Below are positions 45,373 through 54,724 of a DNA stretch of 64,000 nt, piece by piece. The notes under the pieces were generated by a model that was not told the DNA's origin, did not search any database, and saw nothing but the letters and a program-made list of their open reading frames with translations. This stretch comes from Pseudomonas petrae (lineage in GTDB: Bacteria; Pseudomonadota; Gammaproteobacteria; Pseudomonadales; Pseudomonadaceae): positions 62,001-126,000 of the forward strand of contig NZ_JAKJXE010000013.1 in assembly GCF_021728295.1 (NCBI RefSeq), written 5' to 3'. The translations under genes and the position numbers were made by a program. Within the stretch, counting starts at the first letter, position 1. Every line of letters begins with the position of its first letter.

Positions 45373-45856
45373 AACGCTTCAATTCCTGCGCGCAAGCGCG
45401 AACATCTGATGATTGACTGTGTACGACTGCCTTGACGAAATGGCAGCGGCTTTCCGGACATCGGCTGAAGAACGGCCTGACGACCGAAAAATCACGCCTG
45501 CGATAACGCACGCTCGACAGGTGACTTGAAATGAGGTTAAACAGCATCGGCATTGTACGGATTTGCGCGCCGCGCGCCACGTTAGTCTGGCGCGGTGCTT
45601 GCAGATGTTCAAGCTTCGCCGGCCGCTGACAATTTGAGCACGCATTTTCTTTGCCGACAAAGGCTTATGACGTGTTTTTCCTGCCCCCTTGAACTGTCAA
45701 AAGGCCATGCCGGGATGAAGAAACCAAGTGGTCCAACATCCGGGTGCAATCAAGCGGCTTGTGACCCTGTTTGCAACAGAGAGTTGCAGCATGGAGTTGC
45801 AGCCGGAGTTGCAAGCCTGCGTTGACGCCCCTCCCCTCTCGTAAAGTCTGGATGCC
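45373..45856. other. Divergent intergenic region between ftsK and aat
   Basis: 484 bases without a convincing gene. In front of aat there are three direct repeats of GAGTTGCA at 45781, 45794 and 45806. In P. aeruginosa PAO1, as I recall, trxB lies between ftsK and aat; it is absent here. Confidence 0.6.
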
Positions 45857-46546
45857 ATGCTGACCTGGTTACAACGCGACACCCTTGATTTCCCTCCGCT
45901 GGAAAAAGCCATGCGCGAGCCCAATGGACTGTTGGCCGGCGGCGGCGATTTGTCTGCGGATCGTTTGATTGCAGCGTACCGCCACGGCTGCTTCCCCTGG
46001 TATCAGCAGGGCCAGCCGATTCTCTGGTGGTCGCCGGACCCGCGCACCGTGCTCTTCCCGGATGAGCTTCATGTATCACGCAGTCTGGGCAAGCTGCTGC
46101 GACAGCGGCATTATCGGGTCACCTTCGACCAGGATTTCGCGGCGGTCATTCAAGCGTGCGCCGAACCCCGGGCGTACACCGACGGCACGTGGATCACCGG
46201 CTCCATGCAGGCGGCCTATATCGAACTGCATGCGCGTGGCTTCGCCCACAGCGTCGAAGTCTGGGACGGCGACGCGTTGGTGGGCGGCCTGTATGGATTG
46301 GCCATGGGCCAGCTGTTTTTCGGCGAATCGATGTTCAGCCGCGCCGACAACGCCTCCAAGGTCGGCTTCGCAACGTTGGTCGAATACTTGAAAGAATCGG
46401 GTTTTGTTCTGATTGATTGCCAAATGCCTACCGAGCACCTGCTAAGCCTTGGCGCGCGCTCGATTGCGCGCCAGACGTTCGCCGACTATCTGCATAAACA
46501 CCTCAATGCGAGCAATTACGCCGATTGGTCGCCTAGGCGAGTTTGA
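45857..46546 (+). CDS. aat: Leucyl/phenylalanyl-tRNA-protein transferase
   Basis: A 229-residue Aat enzyme (FPPLEKAMREPNGLLAGGGDLSADRL; GCFPWYQQGQPILWWSPDPR). It attaches Leu or Phe to proteins with N-terminal Arg/Lys and so marks them for ClpS/ClpA, both encoded 1-4 kb downstream. It is followed by bpt. Confidence 0.97.
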   Translation: MLTWLQRDTLDFPPLEKAMREPNGLLAGGGDLSADRLIAAYRHGCFPWYQQGQPILWWSPDPRTVLFPDELHVSRSLGKLLRQRHYRVTFDQDFAAVIQACAEPRAYTDGTWITGSMQAAYIELHARGFAHSVEVWDGDALVGGLYGLAMGQLFFGESMFSRADNASKVGFATLVEYLKESGFVLIDCQMPTEHLLSLGARSIARQTFADYLHKHLNASNYADWSPRRV

Positions 46547-46593
46547 TTGGCCTGGCATACACTCATGACTACAGTTTTTCTCGAGGGTTGATC

Positions 46594-47301
46594 ATGACCG
46601 AGCTGGCGCGGCTGAAGTTCTATGCCACTCAACCCCACTCCTGTAGCTACCTGCCCGAGGAACAAGCCACCACGCTGTTTCTCGACCCCAGCCAGCCGAT
46701 GGACGTCCAGGTCTATGCCGATCTCTCGGACATGGGGTTTCGCCGCAGTGGCGATCATCTTTACCGTCCGCACTGCCAGAACTGCAGCGCCTGTGTACCT
46801 GCGCGCATTCCGGTCGGACTCTTTGTGCCCGATCGTCAGCAAAAACGTATTTTCAAGAGGAACGCCGACCTCGAAGTGACGAGCACCAAGCCGCATTTCA
46901 GTGAGGAATACTTCGATCAGTATCAGCGTTACATCGAGCAGCGCCATGCCGATGGCGATATGTTTCCACCGAGCCGCGACCAGTTTTCCACCTTCCTGGT
47001 CCGCGACCTGCCGTTTTCGCGTTTTTACGAGTTCCGTCTGGAGGGCCGGCTGCTCGCCGTTGCAGTCACTGACCTGCTGCCCAACGGGCTCTCTGCCGTT
47101 TACACGTTCTACGAACCTTCGGAAGAGCGCCGCAGCCTGGGGCGTTACGCGATTCTCTGGCAGATCGCCGAAGCCGCACGCATGCAACTGCATGCGGTGT
47201 ACCTCGGCTACTGGATAAAGAACTGCAAAAAGATGAATTACAAGACCCAATATCGCCCTATCGAACTGCTTACCAATCAAAGATGGGTCACTCTTTACTG
47301 A
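46594..47301 (+). CDS. bpt: Aspartate/glutamate leucyltransferase (Bpt, Ate family)
   Basis: A 235-residue protein with the N-terminal Cys motif (SCSYLPEEQ) and CQNCSACVPARIPV typical of bacterial R-transferase homologues that use Leu-tRNA. It adds Leu to N-terminal Asp or Glu, feeding the same N-end rule route as Aat. ATG 46594 (MTELARLKFYAT) is chosen over upstream in-frame Met 46543. It lies 47 bases after aat. Confidence 0.95.
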   Translation: MTELARLKFYATQPHSCSYLPEEQATTLFLDPSQPMDVQVYADLSDMGFRRSGDHLYRPHCQNCSACVPARIPVGLFVPDRQQKRIFKRNADLEVTSTKPHFSEEYFDQYQRYIEQRHADGDMFPPSRDQFSTFLVRDLPFSRFYEFRLEGRLLAVAVTDLLPNGLSAVYTFYEPSEERRSLGRYAILWQIAEAARMQLHAVYLGYWIKNCKKMNYKTQYRPIELLTNQRWVTLY

Positions 47302-47402
47302 AGCCCTTGGCTTAAACCTCAATTTTCGGGCACAATGCAGCCCGCTTTTGCCTGGCTGCCGTTTGCACCGGGCCATTCATTGGATACCGAGGGCTTTACT
47401 GC

Positions 47403-47621
47403 ATGTCGAAAGAAGACAGCTTCGAAATGGAAGGCACTGTCGTCGACACCCTGCCCAACACCATGTTCCGTGTGGAGTTGGAAAATGGGCACGTCGTAAC
47501 CGCGCACATCTCCGGCAAGATGCGCAAGAACTACATCCGCATTCTTACCGGCGACAAGGTCCGCGTTGAGCTGACGCCCTACGACTTGAGCAAAGGGCGC
47601 ATCACTTACCGCGCCCGCTAA
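47403..47621 (+). CDS. infA: Translation initiation factor IF-1
   Basis: A 72-residue OB-fold protein ([30 protein letters not shown]...), full length and highly conserved. It occupies the ribosomal A site during initiation. A strong terminator follows. Confidence 0.98.
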
Positions 47622-47633
47622 CAGGTCTTAACA

Positions 47634-47664
47634 AAAACGCCCGGCATATGCCGGGCGTTTTTGT
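47634..47664 (+). terminator. Rho-independent terminator after infA
   Basis: AAAAACGCCCGGC-ATAT-GCCGGGCGTTTTT, a long GC-rich stem with flanking A/T runs. Confidence 0.93.
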
Positions 47665-47690
47665 GTTCGCTACTTAAGCACAGCACCCTG

Positions 47691-47779
47691 TGTAGGAGTG
47701 AGCTTGCTCGCGATGGCGTCGTGTCAGTCACCTGACGTGTCTCAGACAAATCGACATCGCGAGCAAGCTCACGCCTACA
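47691..47779. repeat. REP-like inverted pair between infA and clpA
   Basis: TGTAGGAGTGAGCTTGCTCG (from 47691) and its inverted partner CGAGCAAGCTCACGCCTACA (to 47779) flank a linker of about 45 bases. It belongs to the GAGCTTGCTC family of Pseudomonas repeats. Confidence 0.85.
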
Positions 47780-47804
47780 AGGGTTCGGCAAATTCGCAGC
47801 CAAC

Positions 47805-47829
47805 AAAAAAGGCGCCATTCGGCGCCTTT
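47805..47829 (-). terminator. Rho-independent terminator of clpA
   Basis: On the minus strand AAAGGCGCC and GGCGCCTTTTTT pair around a four-base loop and end in a T-run, 26 bases after the clpA stop. Confidence 0.88.
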
Positions 47830-47854
47830 CAGGTTTGTTGCATTAACCGAAACG

Positions 47855-50125
47855 TCAGGCCATTTCAGCCGTGGTTTCGTAATCGAACGTGATCTCGCCG
47901 TCCTTGAAGTCGATGTGTACCACACCGCCATGCTCGGACAACTCGCCAAAGAGGATTTCTTCGGCCAGCGGACGCTTGATCTTGTCCTGGATCAGACGTG
48001 CCATCGGACGTGCGCCCATCGCCGCGTCGTAACCACCTTCGGCCAGATAACCCCTCGCCGCTTCGGTCACTTCCAGCAGCACGCGCTTGTCTTCCAGCTG
48101 CGCCTGAAGTTCGGTAAGGAACTTGTCCACCACGCTCTTGATCACCTCATGGCTGAGGCGACCGAATTGAATGATGGTGTCCAGACGGTTGCGAAATTCC
48201 GGCGTGAAGCTCTTCTTGATCACTTCCATCGCATCAGAAGAGTGATCCTGATGGGTGAAACCGATCGAAGCCCGCGCTGCCGTTTCAGCACCGGCGTTGG
48301 TGGTCATGATCACGATCACATTGCGGAAGTCCGCCTTGCGCCCGTTGTTGTCGGTCAGCGTCCCGTGGTCCATGACCTGCAGCAGCAGGTTGAAGACTTC
48401 CGGGTGCGCCTTCTCGATTTCATCGAGCAGCAGCACGCAATGCGGTTGTTTGGTGACCGCTTCAGTCAGCAGGCCGCCCTGATCAAAACCGACATAGCCC
48501 GGCGGCGCACCGATCAGACGCGATACGGTGTGACGCTCCATGTACTCGGACATGTCGAAACGCACCAGCTCGATACCCAGCGCCTTGGCCAGCTGACGTG
48601 CCGCCTCGGTCTTGCCGACACCGGTCGGACCTGCAAACAGGAAGGAACCGACAGGCTTGTCCGGCGACTTGAGGCCTGCACGCGACAACTTGATCGCGGT
48701 GGACAGCGAGTCGATGGCGGCATCCTGACCGAACACCGTCAGCTTCAGGTCGCGCTCCAGATTACGCAGCAACTCCTTGTCAGAGCTGTTGACGTGTTTT
48801 GGCGGAATCCGCGCGATCTTCGCCACGATGTCTTCAACCTGCGGCACTTCAATACGCTTGACGCGCATTTCCACCGGTTGCAGCCGCTGATAGGCGCCCG
48901 CCTCGTCAATGACGTCAATGGCCTTGTCGGGCATGTGACGGTCATTGATGTAGCGCGACGCCAGTTCAGCAGCGGCACGCAGGGCTTCGTCGCTGTATTC
49001 GATATTGTGATGCTGTTCGAAACGGCCTTTCAGGCCGCGCAGAATGCCGATGGTGTCTTCGACTGACGGCTCCGAGACGTCAACCTTCTGGAAGCGACGT
49101 GCCAGCGCACGGTCTTTCTCGAAGATGCCGCGGAATTCCTGGAACGTGGTCGAACCGATGCAACGGATATCACCCGACGAGAGTAGCGGCTTGAGCAGGT
49201 TGGAGGCATCCATCACGCCACCGGACGCAGCACCCGCACCGATGATGGTGTGGATTTCGTCAATGAACAGGATTGCGTGCGGGCGTTTCTTCAACTCGCC
49301 GAGCAGCGCCTTGAAACGCTTCTCGAAATCGCCACGGTACTTGGTACCGGCCAGCAGTGCGCCCAGGTCGAGGGAGTACACGACGCTGTTGGCCAGCAAA
49401 TCCGGCACCTGGTTGTCGACGATGCGTTTGGCCAGGCCTTCGGCAATGGCGGTTTTACCCACCCCGGCCTCGCCCACCAGCAGCGGGTTGTTCTTGCGAC
49501 GCCGCGCGAGAATCTGAGCGACGCGCTCGACTTCCATCTCGCGCCCTACCAGCGGATCGATGCGGCCTTGACGGGCCAGCTCATTCAGGTTGCTCGCATA
49601 GGCATCCAGAGGATTGCCTGAGGAAGAAGACTCACCGCCCTCGTCATCCTGCATATCTTGCTCACCTTCAGATTGATCGCCATGCCCCGGCACTTTCGAA
49701 ATACCGTGGGCGATGTAGTTGACGACATCGATACGGGCAACGCTCTGCTGCTTGAGCAGGAACACTGCCTGGCTTTCCTGCTCGCTGAAAATCGCTACCA
49801 GCACGTTTGCGCCAGTGACTTCCCGCTTGCCGGAACTCTGCACATGAAAAACCGCACGCTGTAGAACGCGCTGGAAGCCGAGTGTAGGTTGGGTCTCGCG
49901 ATCCTCGTCATGCACAGGGATCAGCGGCGTGGTGGAGTCGATGAACTCCTGGAGGTCGTGTTTGAGTTTGTCGAGGTTTGCGCCGCAGGCACGCAGTACG
50001 GTGGCGGCAGCCTCATTGTCCAATAGGGCCAGCAGGAGGTGCTCGACGGTCATGAACTCATGACGTTTCGAGCGGGCCTCTTTGAAAGCCAAATTGAGGG
50101 TGACTTCGAGCTCACGGTTTAACAT
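47855..50125 (-). CDS. clpA: ClpA, ATPase subunit of the ClpAP protease
   Basis: A 756-residue Hsp100: an N-domain (residues 1 to ~145) that binds ClpS, AAA module 1 with Walker A GEAGVGKTAIAEG, AAA module 2 with GPTGVGKTEAARQ, and a ClpP-docking loop (ASIGFTHQ). It unfolds N-end rule and other substrates. It is preceded by clpS, 29 bases upstream. Confidence 0.97.
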   Translation of the reverse strand: MLNRELEVTLNLAFKEARSKRHEFMTVEHLLLALLDNEAAATVLRACGANLDKLKHDLQEFIDSTTPLIPVHDEDRETQPTLGFQRVLQRAVFHVQSSGKREVTGANVLVAIFSEQESQAVFLLKQQSVARIDVVNYIAHGISKVPGHGDQSEGEQDMQDDEGGESSSSGNPLDAYASNLNELARQGRIDPLVGREMEVERVAQILARRRKNNPLLVGEAGVGKTAIAEGLAKRIVDNQVPDLLANSVVYSLDLGALLAGTKYRGDFEKRFKALLGELKKRPHAILFIDEIHTIIGAGAASGGVMDASNLLKPLLSSGDIRCIGSTTFQEFRGIFEKDRALARRFQKVDVSEPSVEDTIGILRGLKGRFEQHHNIEYSDEALRAAAELASRYINDRHMPDKAIDVIDEAGAYQRLQPVEMRVKRIEVPQVEDIVAKIARIPPKHVNSSDKELLRNLERDLKLTVFGQDAAIDSLSTAIKLSRAGLKSPDKPVGSFLFAGPTGVGKTEAARQLAKALGIELVRFDMSEYMERHTVSRLIGAPPGYVGFDQGGLLTEAVTKQPHCVLLLDEIEKAHPEVFNLLLQVMDHGTLTDNNGRKADFRNVIVIMTTNAGAETAARASIGFTHQDHSSDAMEVIKKSFTPEFRNRLDTIIQFGRLSHEVIKSVVDKFLTELQAQLEDKRVLLEVTEAARGYLAEGGYDAAMGARPMARLIQDKIKRPLAEEILFGELSEHGGVVHIDFKDGEITFDYETTAEMA

Positions 50126-50154
50126 AGCTTCACCTCATACCCAAGTGTCCGGCG

Positions 50155-50517
50155 TTAACCGTCCTTCTCGATTTCACAGAGTAGCGGATGCTGGCTTTCC
50201 CTGGCGTACTGGTTGACCTGCATAGCCTTGGTCTCGGCGATGTCGCGGGTAAACAATCCGCAAACGGCCCGTCCCTCAGTATGGACGGCCAGCATGACCT
50301 TGGTCGCCAGCTCACGATTCAGGTTGAAAAACACCTCGAGCACTTCGACAACGAAATCCATCGGGGTGTAGTCATCGTTGAACAAAACCACCTTGTACAT
50401 AGGCGGCACCTGCAATGTCGGCTTGGCTTCCTGTACAGCGGTGCCCGACGCATCGTCCTCATGGGGATGCGAGTCATCCTGATTGAATGTTAGTCGAATC
50501 TTGCTGATTGCATGCAT
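50155..50517 (-). CDS. clpS: ClpS, N-end rule adaptor
   Basis: A 120-residue adaptor with the core YKVVLFNDDYTPMDFVVEVL and the Leu/Phe-binding pocket residues (NDD, MLAVHTEGRAVCG). The N-terminal ~35 residues are charged and flexible. It hands N-degron substrates made by Aat and Bpt to ClpA. Confidence 0.96.
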   Translation of the reverse strand: MHAISKIRLTFNQDDSHPHEDDASGTAVQEAKPTLQVPPMYKVVLFNDDYTPMDFVVEVLEVFFNLNRELATKVMLAVHTEGRAVCGLFTRDIAETKAMQVNQYARESQHPLLCEIEKDG

Positions 50518-50739
50518 GGTAAAGAAGGTTCACAGAGGACGTGATTGAAATAAATGGTGGCGGTGATACCGGTTTTCAACTGGACCGCCGCTTGACCTTG
50601 ACTATCGGCCAATCGGTGTTACAAACAATAGAACCCACATTGGGTAAAAAGGGTCCGCGCAGTCAACCAAAATTTTTTAGGTCCGGCGGATGAGAGGTGA
50701 TGATACTCCCATCGGAGTCCTTTGCAGAGGGATGTGACT

Positions 50740-51006
50740 ATGCACAGCGGTAAGGTCAAGTGGTTCAACAACGCCAAGGGGTATGGCTTCATCGTTGAAG
50801 ACGGCAAGTCTGAAGACCTGTTCGCGCACTACTCGGCGATCACGATGGAAGGCTATAAAACGCTGAAGGCCGGCCAGCCGGTTCAGTTCGAGATCACTCA
50901 GGGCCCCAAGGGTCTTCATGCCGTAGGCATCAGTGCGAAAGCAGTTGCTGATATCCCTGAGGCAGCCCCGCAGCACGAGAGACATTTCGAGAAGCAACAG
51001 GCATAG
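50740..51006 (+). CDS. cspD: CspD-like cold-shock domain protein
   Basis: An 88-residue cold-shock domain protein: RNP1 KGYGFI, RNP2 DLFAHY, then a C-terminal tail rich in Glu, His and Gln typical of CspD, which inhibits replication in stationary phase. It is divergent from clpS. ATG 50740 (MHSGKVKWFNNAKGYGF) is the expected start. Confidence 0.95.
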   Translation: MHSGKVKWFNNAKGYGFIVEDGKSEDLFAHYSAITMEGYKTLKAGQPVQFEITQGPKGLHAVGISAKAVADIPEAAPQHERHFEKQQA

Positions 51007-51052
51007 CGCAACAATCACGCCTGAGCCGGACCGTTCAAGCGCGAGATTCGAG

Positions 51053-51090
51053 AAGCCGGTCAATCCGTTCAGGGTTGGCCGGCTTTTTTT
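51053..51090 (+). terminator. Terminator after cspD
   Basis: AAGCCGG (51053-51059) pairs with CCGGCTT (51079-51085) around a 19-base loop, followed by a T-run. Confidence 0.7.
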
Positions 51091-51616
51091 GTGCCGTTCA
51101 TCTCACGCTCCATGCATCTATATTGCGTGCATCTATCGTGCATCTATTTAGGAGCGAGCAAACGCCATCGCGACACAGATGCTCCTTTAGTCGAAATCCG
51201 GTGATCGACTTGCCGGGGCGCATCGGCTTCAAACCACTGCGACAGGTTGCCGCAGGCCCCGTGGTACAAGGGCTGAACGGTTTCCCCGAGAAATCATGAC
51301 ACCTCCCGAGACCAGCGCGATCGTCCCGGGCACCGCAAAGCCGTCACACGAGTAGCGTAGTAATGGCCGGGTGCGGTGATATACTCGCGCCGGTGACCGT
51401 TGGGTCATTGGGGGCCGAACCACCTGAAACCAGGCTTTCAGCCCTCGACAGGCCAGACCGCTACCCGGGTCCGACCGTTTGACGCTCGACTGATGCACCC
51501 CCTATCACGCGACGAAATTCTCGACTTTCGGCTCATCGATACCTTGGGCGAAAGTGCCTACCCTGCGCATCTCGAAATTTTGTGTACGCTCAGCAAAGAA
51601 GAGAGTTATCCCGAAA
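51091..51616. other. Intergenic region upstream of idh
   Basis: About 525 bases with no convincing gene; a frame at 51400-51654 has no family features and overlaps idh. It presumably carries the idh promoter. In P. aeruginosa, as I recall, the dimeric icd gene lies next to idh; it is not in this region. Confidence 0.55.
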
Positions 51617-53842
51617 ATGTCCAACCGCTCGAAGATCACCTATACCTTCACTGACGAAGCGCCAGCCCTCGCCACCTACTCACTGCTGCCTATCATCGAA
51701 GCGTTCACCGCCTCCGCTGACATCGCCGTTGAAACCCGCGACATCTCGCTTGCAGCCCGCATCCTCGCCAGCTTTCCCGAGCGCCTGGGTGACAAGAAGG
51801 TTTCCGACGATCTGGCAGAGCTGGGCCAACTGGCGACCACACCGGAAGCCAACATCATCAAGCTGCCGAACATCAGCGCCTCGGTTCCACAACTGAAGGC
51901 CGCGATCAAGGAACTGCAAGCCAAGGGCTACGACATCCCGAACTATCCGGATGAAGTCGTGACCGAAGCCGACAAGGTTGCTCAGGCTGGCTACGACAAA
52001 GTGAAAGGCAGCGCCGTGAACCCGGTTCTGCGTGAAGGTAACTCTGATCGCCGAGCGCCGCTCTCCGTCAAGAACTATGCGCGCAAGCACCCGCACAAAA
52101 TGGGCGCCTGGTCTGCGGACTCCAAGTCCCACGTGGCGCACATGGACAACGGCGACTTCTACGGCAGCGAAAAATCCTCGCTGATCGAAGCCGCTGGTGC
52201 CGTGAAGATCGAGCTGATCGGCAAAGACGGCAGCACCACCGTGCTGAAGGACAAGACCTCGGTACTGGCGGGCGAGATCATCGACTGCGCCGTCATGAGC
52301 AAGAAAGCCCTGCGCGCGTTCGTGGCCCGTGAAATCGAAGACGCCAAGAAGCTCGGCGTGCTGTTCTCCGTGCACTTGAAAGCCACCATGATGAAAGTCT
52401 CGGACCCGATCATGTTTGGTGAGTTCGTCGCCGAGTACTATCAGGAAGCGCTGAGCAAGCACGCTGACGTCCTGAAAGAAATCGGATTCAACCTGCACAA
52501 TGGCATCGGCGACCTGTACGCCCGCATCAAAGACCTGCCGGCCGACCAGCAAGCGCAGATCGAAGCGGACGTCAAAGCCGTCTACGCGACCCGCCCTCCT
52601 CTGGCGATGGTCAACTCCGACAAGGGCATCACCAACCTGCACGTGCCGAGCGACGTCATCGTCGACGCCTCGATGCCGGCGATGATTCGTGATTCCGGCA
52701 AGATGTGGAACAACGACGGCGTCCTGCAGGACACCAAGGCCGTGATCCCGGATCGTTGCTACGCGACCATCTATCAGGCGGTGATCGAAGACTGCAAGCA
52801 ACACGGCGCCTTCGACCCGACCACCATGGGCAGCGTGCCAAACGTTGGCCTGATGGCACAGAAAGCCGAAGAGTACGGCTCGCACAACAAAACCTTCCAG
52901 ATCGAAACCGATGGCGTGGTCCGTGTGACCGACGACAAAGGTCAGGTCTTGATGGAGCAGAACGTTGAAGCCGGCGACATCTGGCGCATGTGCCAGACCA
53001 AGGACGCGCCGATTCAGGACTGGGTCAAATTGGCCGTCAACCGTTCGCGCCTGAGTGGCACGCCTGCCATTTTCTGGCTGGACCCTGAGCGCTCCCACGA
53101 CGCGGCGATGATCAAGAAGGTCGAGCAGTACCTGAAGGATCACGACACTGCAGGTTTGGACATAAGCATCCAGTCGCCAGTCGACGCGATGAAGGTTTCC
53201 CTGGAGCGCATCCGCGCGGGCAAGGACACCATTTCGGTGACCGGCAACGTGCTGCGCGACTACCTGACCGACCTGTTCCCGATCATGGAACTGGGCACCA
53301 GCGCCAAGATGCTGTCCATCGTGCCGCTGATGAGTGGCGGTGGTCTGTTCGAAACCGGCGCAGGTGGTTCGGCGCCGAAGCACGTTCAACAGCTGAACGA
53401 AGAGAACTTCCTGCGCTGGGATTCGCTGGGCGAATTCCTGGCACTGGCCGCTTCTCTCGAGCACCTGGGCAACGTCTACGACAACCCGAAAGCGCTGGTA
53501 CTTGCCACCGCCCTGGACAAGGCCACCGGTCAGTTCCTGGACAACAACAAGTCGCCATCGCGCAAGGTCGGCGGTATCGACAACCGTGGCAGCCACTTCT
53601 ACCTGGCCACCTACTGGGCTCAGGCTCTGGCGGCACAGACCGAAGATACGGCGCTGCAAGCCAAGTTCACCGAGCTGGCAAAAACCCTGGCTGACAACGA
53701 AGCGACCATCGTCGCCGAGCTGAACAGCGTACAGGGCAAGCCATTGGACATCGGCGGCTACTACTTCCCTACCCCGGAACTGGCCAGCAACGCCATGCGC
53801 CCAAGCAAGACCCTGAACGACGCGATCAATGCGTTGAAGTAA
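51617..53842 (+). CDS. idh: Monomeric NADP-dependent isocitrate dehydrogenase
   Basis: A 741-residue monomeric IDH (MSNRSKITYTFTDEAPALATYSLLPI), with stretches such as NPVLREGNSDRRAP and HPHKMGAWSADSKSHVAHMD that bind isocitrate. It makes 2-oxoglutarate and NADPH in the TCA cycle and competes with isocitrate lyase (aceA, same window). ATG 51617 is used; the upstream in-frame Met at 51554 has no support. A terminator follows at 53884. Confidence 0.97.
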   Translation: MSNRSKITYTFTDEAPALATYSLLPIIEAFTASADIAVETRDISLAARILASFPERLGDKKVSDDLAELGQLATTPEANIIKLPNISASVPQLKAAIKELQAKGYDIPNYPDEVVTEADKVAQAGYDKVKGSAVNPVLREGNSDRRAPLSVKNYARKHPHKMGAWSADSKSHVAHMDNGDFYGSEKSSLIEAAGAVKIELIGKDGSTTVLKDKTSVLAGEIIDCAVMSKKALRAFVAREIEDAKKLGVLFSVHLKATMMKVSDPIMFGEFVAEYYQEALSKHADVLKEIGFNLHNGIGDLYARIKDLPADQQAQIEADVKAVYATRPPLAMVNSDKGITNLHVPSDVIVDASMPAMIRDSGKMWNNDGVLQDTKAVIPDRCYATIYQAVIEDCKQHGAFDPTTMGSVPNVGLMAQKAEEYGSHNKTFQIETDGVVRVTDDKGQVLMEQNVEAGDIWRMCQTKDAPIQDWVKLAVNRSRLSGTPAIFWLDPERSHDAAMIKKVEQYLKDHDTAGLDISIQSPVDAMKVSLERIRAGKDTISVTGNVLRDYLTDLFPIMELGTSAKMLSIVPLMSGGGLFETGAGGSAPKHVQQLNEENFLRWDSLGEFLALAASLEHLGNVYDNPKALVLATALDKATGQFLDNNKSPSRKVGGIDNRGSHFYLATYWAQALAAQTEDTALQAKFTELAKTLADNEATIVAELNSVQGKPLDIGGYYFPTPELASNAMRPSKTLNDAINALK

Positions 53843-53883
53843 GGCGTGCCGATGGGTGGCTAAACGCTGCCCGGTGCGATGAG

Positions 53884-53918
53884 AAAGCCCTGGCCAATGC
53901 GCCGGGGCTTTTTTTTTG
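53884..53918 (+). terminator. Terminator after idh
   Basis: AAAGCCC and GGGGCTTT arms close a stem with internal GG/CC pairing, followed by nine T. Confidence 0.88.
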
Positions 53919-54038
53919 CTGACACCACCCCAGTAGGAGCCATCGGAGGTTACGAGGGTCGCGAATGCGGTTTACCTGACACTGCGCACCGCGGGCCTCG
54001 TAAACTCGGATGGCGCCTACAGATAACGAGAAGCCCCA

Positions 54039-54479
54039 ATGACCTGGCACCCCCACATCACCGTCGCAACCGTCATCGAAGACAACGGCCGTTTCCTGTT
54101 TGTCGAAGAATTGAAAAACGGCAAGCTGGTGCTCAATCAGCCTGCCGGGCACCTGGAGCCTGATGAAACCCTGCGTGAAGCGGCCATCCGCGAAACCCTC
54201 GAAGAAACCGGCTGGGACGTCGAACTGACCGGCGTCGTCGGCATTTACCTGTACACCGCGCCGAGCAATAGCGTGACTTACCAGCGCGTGTGTTTTTCGG
54301 CCAAAAAGATGCAGCACCACCCCGAGCGGGCGTTGGACACCGGGATTGTCGGGGCTCCGTGGCTGACCCGCGAGGAACTGGCCAGCCAACCCGAACGCTG
54401 GCGCAGCGAGCTGGTGCTGCAGTGCATTGATGACTACCTCGCAGGCCCGACCCACAGCCTGGACGTCGTACGCGACTGA
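54039..54479 (+). CDS. nudJ: NudJ-like Nudix phosphatase
   Basis: A 146-residue Nudix hydrolase. The Nudix box (from GHLEPDETLREAAIRETLEE to TGW, residues ~37-59) is complete. NudJ homologues dephosphorylate HMP-PP and nucleoside di/triphosphates. It sits upstream of mnmA as in other proteobacteria, separated here by a REP pair. Confidence 0.92.
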   Translation: MTWHPHITVATVIEDNGRFLFVEELKNGKLVLNQPAGHLEPDETLREAAIRETLEETGWDVELTGVVGIYLYTAPSNSVTYQRVCFSAKKMQHHPERALDTGIVGAPWLTREELASQPERWRSELVLQCIDDYLAGPTHSLDVVRD

Positions 54480-54486
54480 CCGACCT

Positions 54487-54552
54487 CTTCCCGGCTGAAG
54501 CCGGTCCCACTATCAAGCGCAGGCCCCTTGTAGGACCGGCTTTAGCCGGGAA
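54487..54552. repeat. REP pair between nudJ and mnmA
   Basis: CTTCCCGGCTGAAGCCGG plus TCCCAC (from 54487) and its inverted partner GTAGGACCGGCTTTAGCCGG plus GAA (54530-54552). This is the same REP type as in the hrp island and the only copy of it I noticed in the core half of the window. Confidence 0.9.
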
Positions 54553-54724
54553 AGCGTCAGGTGCCACACCGCGACATTCAGGGTACCCATTCAGGCCCAT
54601 TCCCGCCTGAAGCCAGTCCTGCTAATCCCATGCGTTGCGTCAGCGCAACTGAATAGCTTTTAGCCTTGGCGCCGACTCCCTGTTAGAATCGCGCCCTTTC
54701 CTGCTGCTACCCAATCGAATTCCT

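Noticed and set aside
51400..51654. 84-codon frame before idh
   Set aside because: It overlaps the true idh start and shows no family feature.
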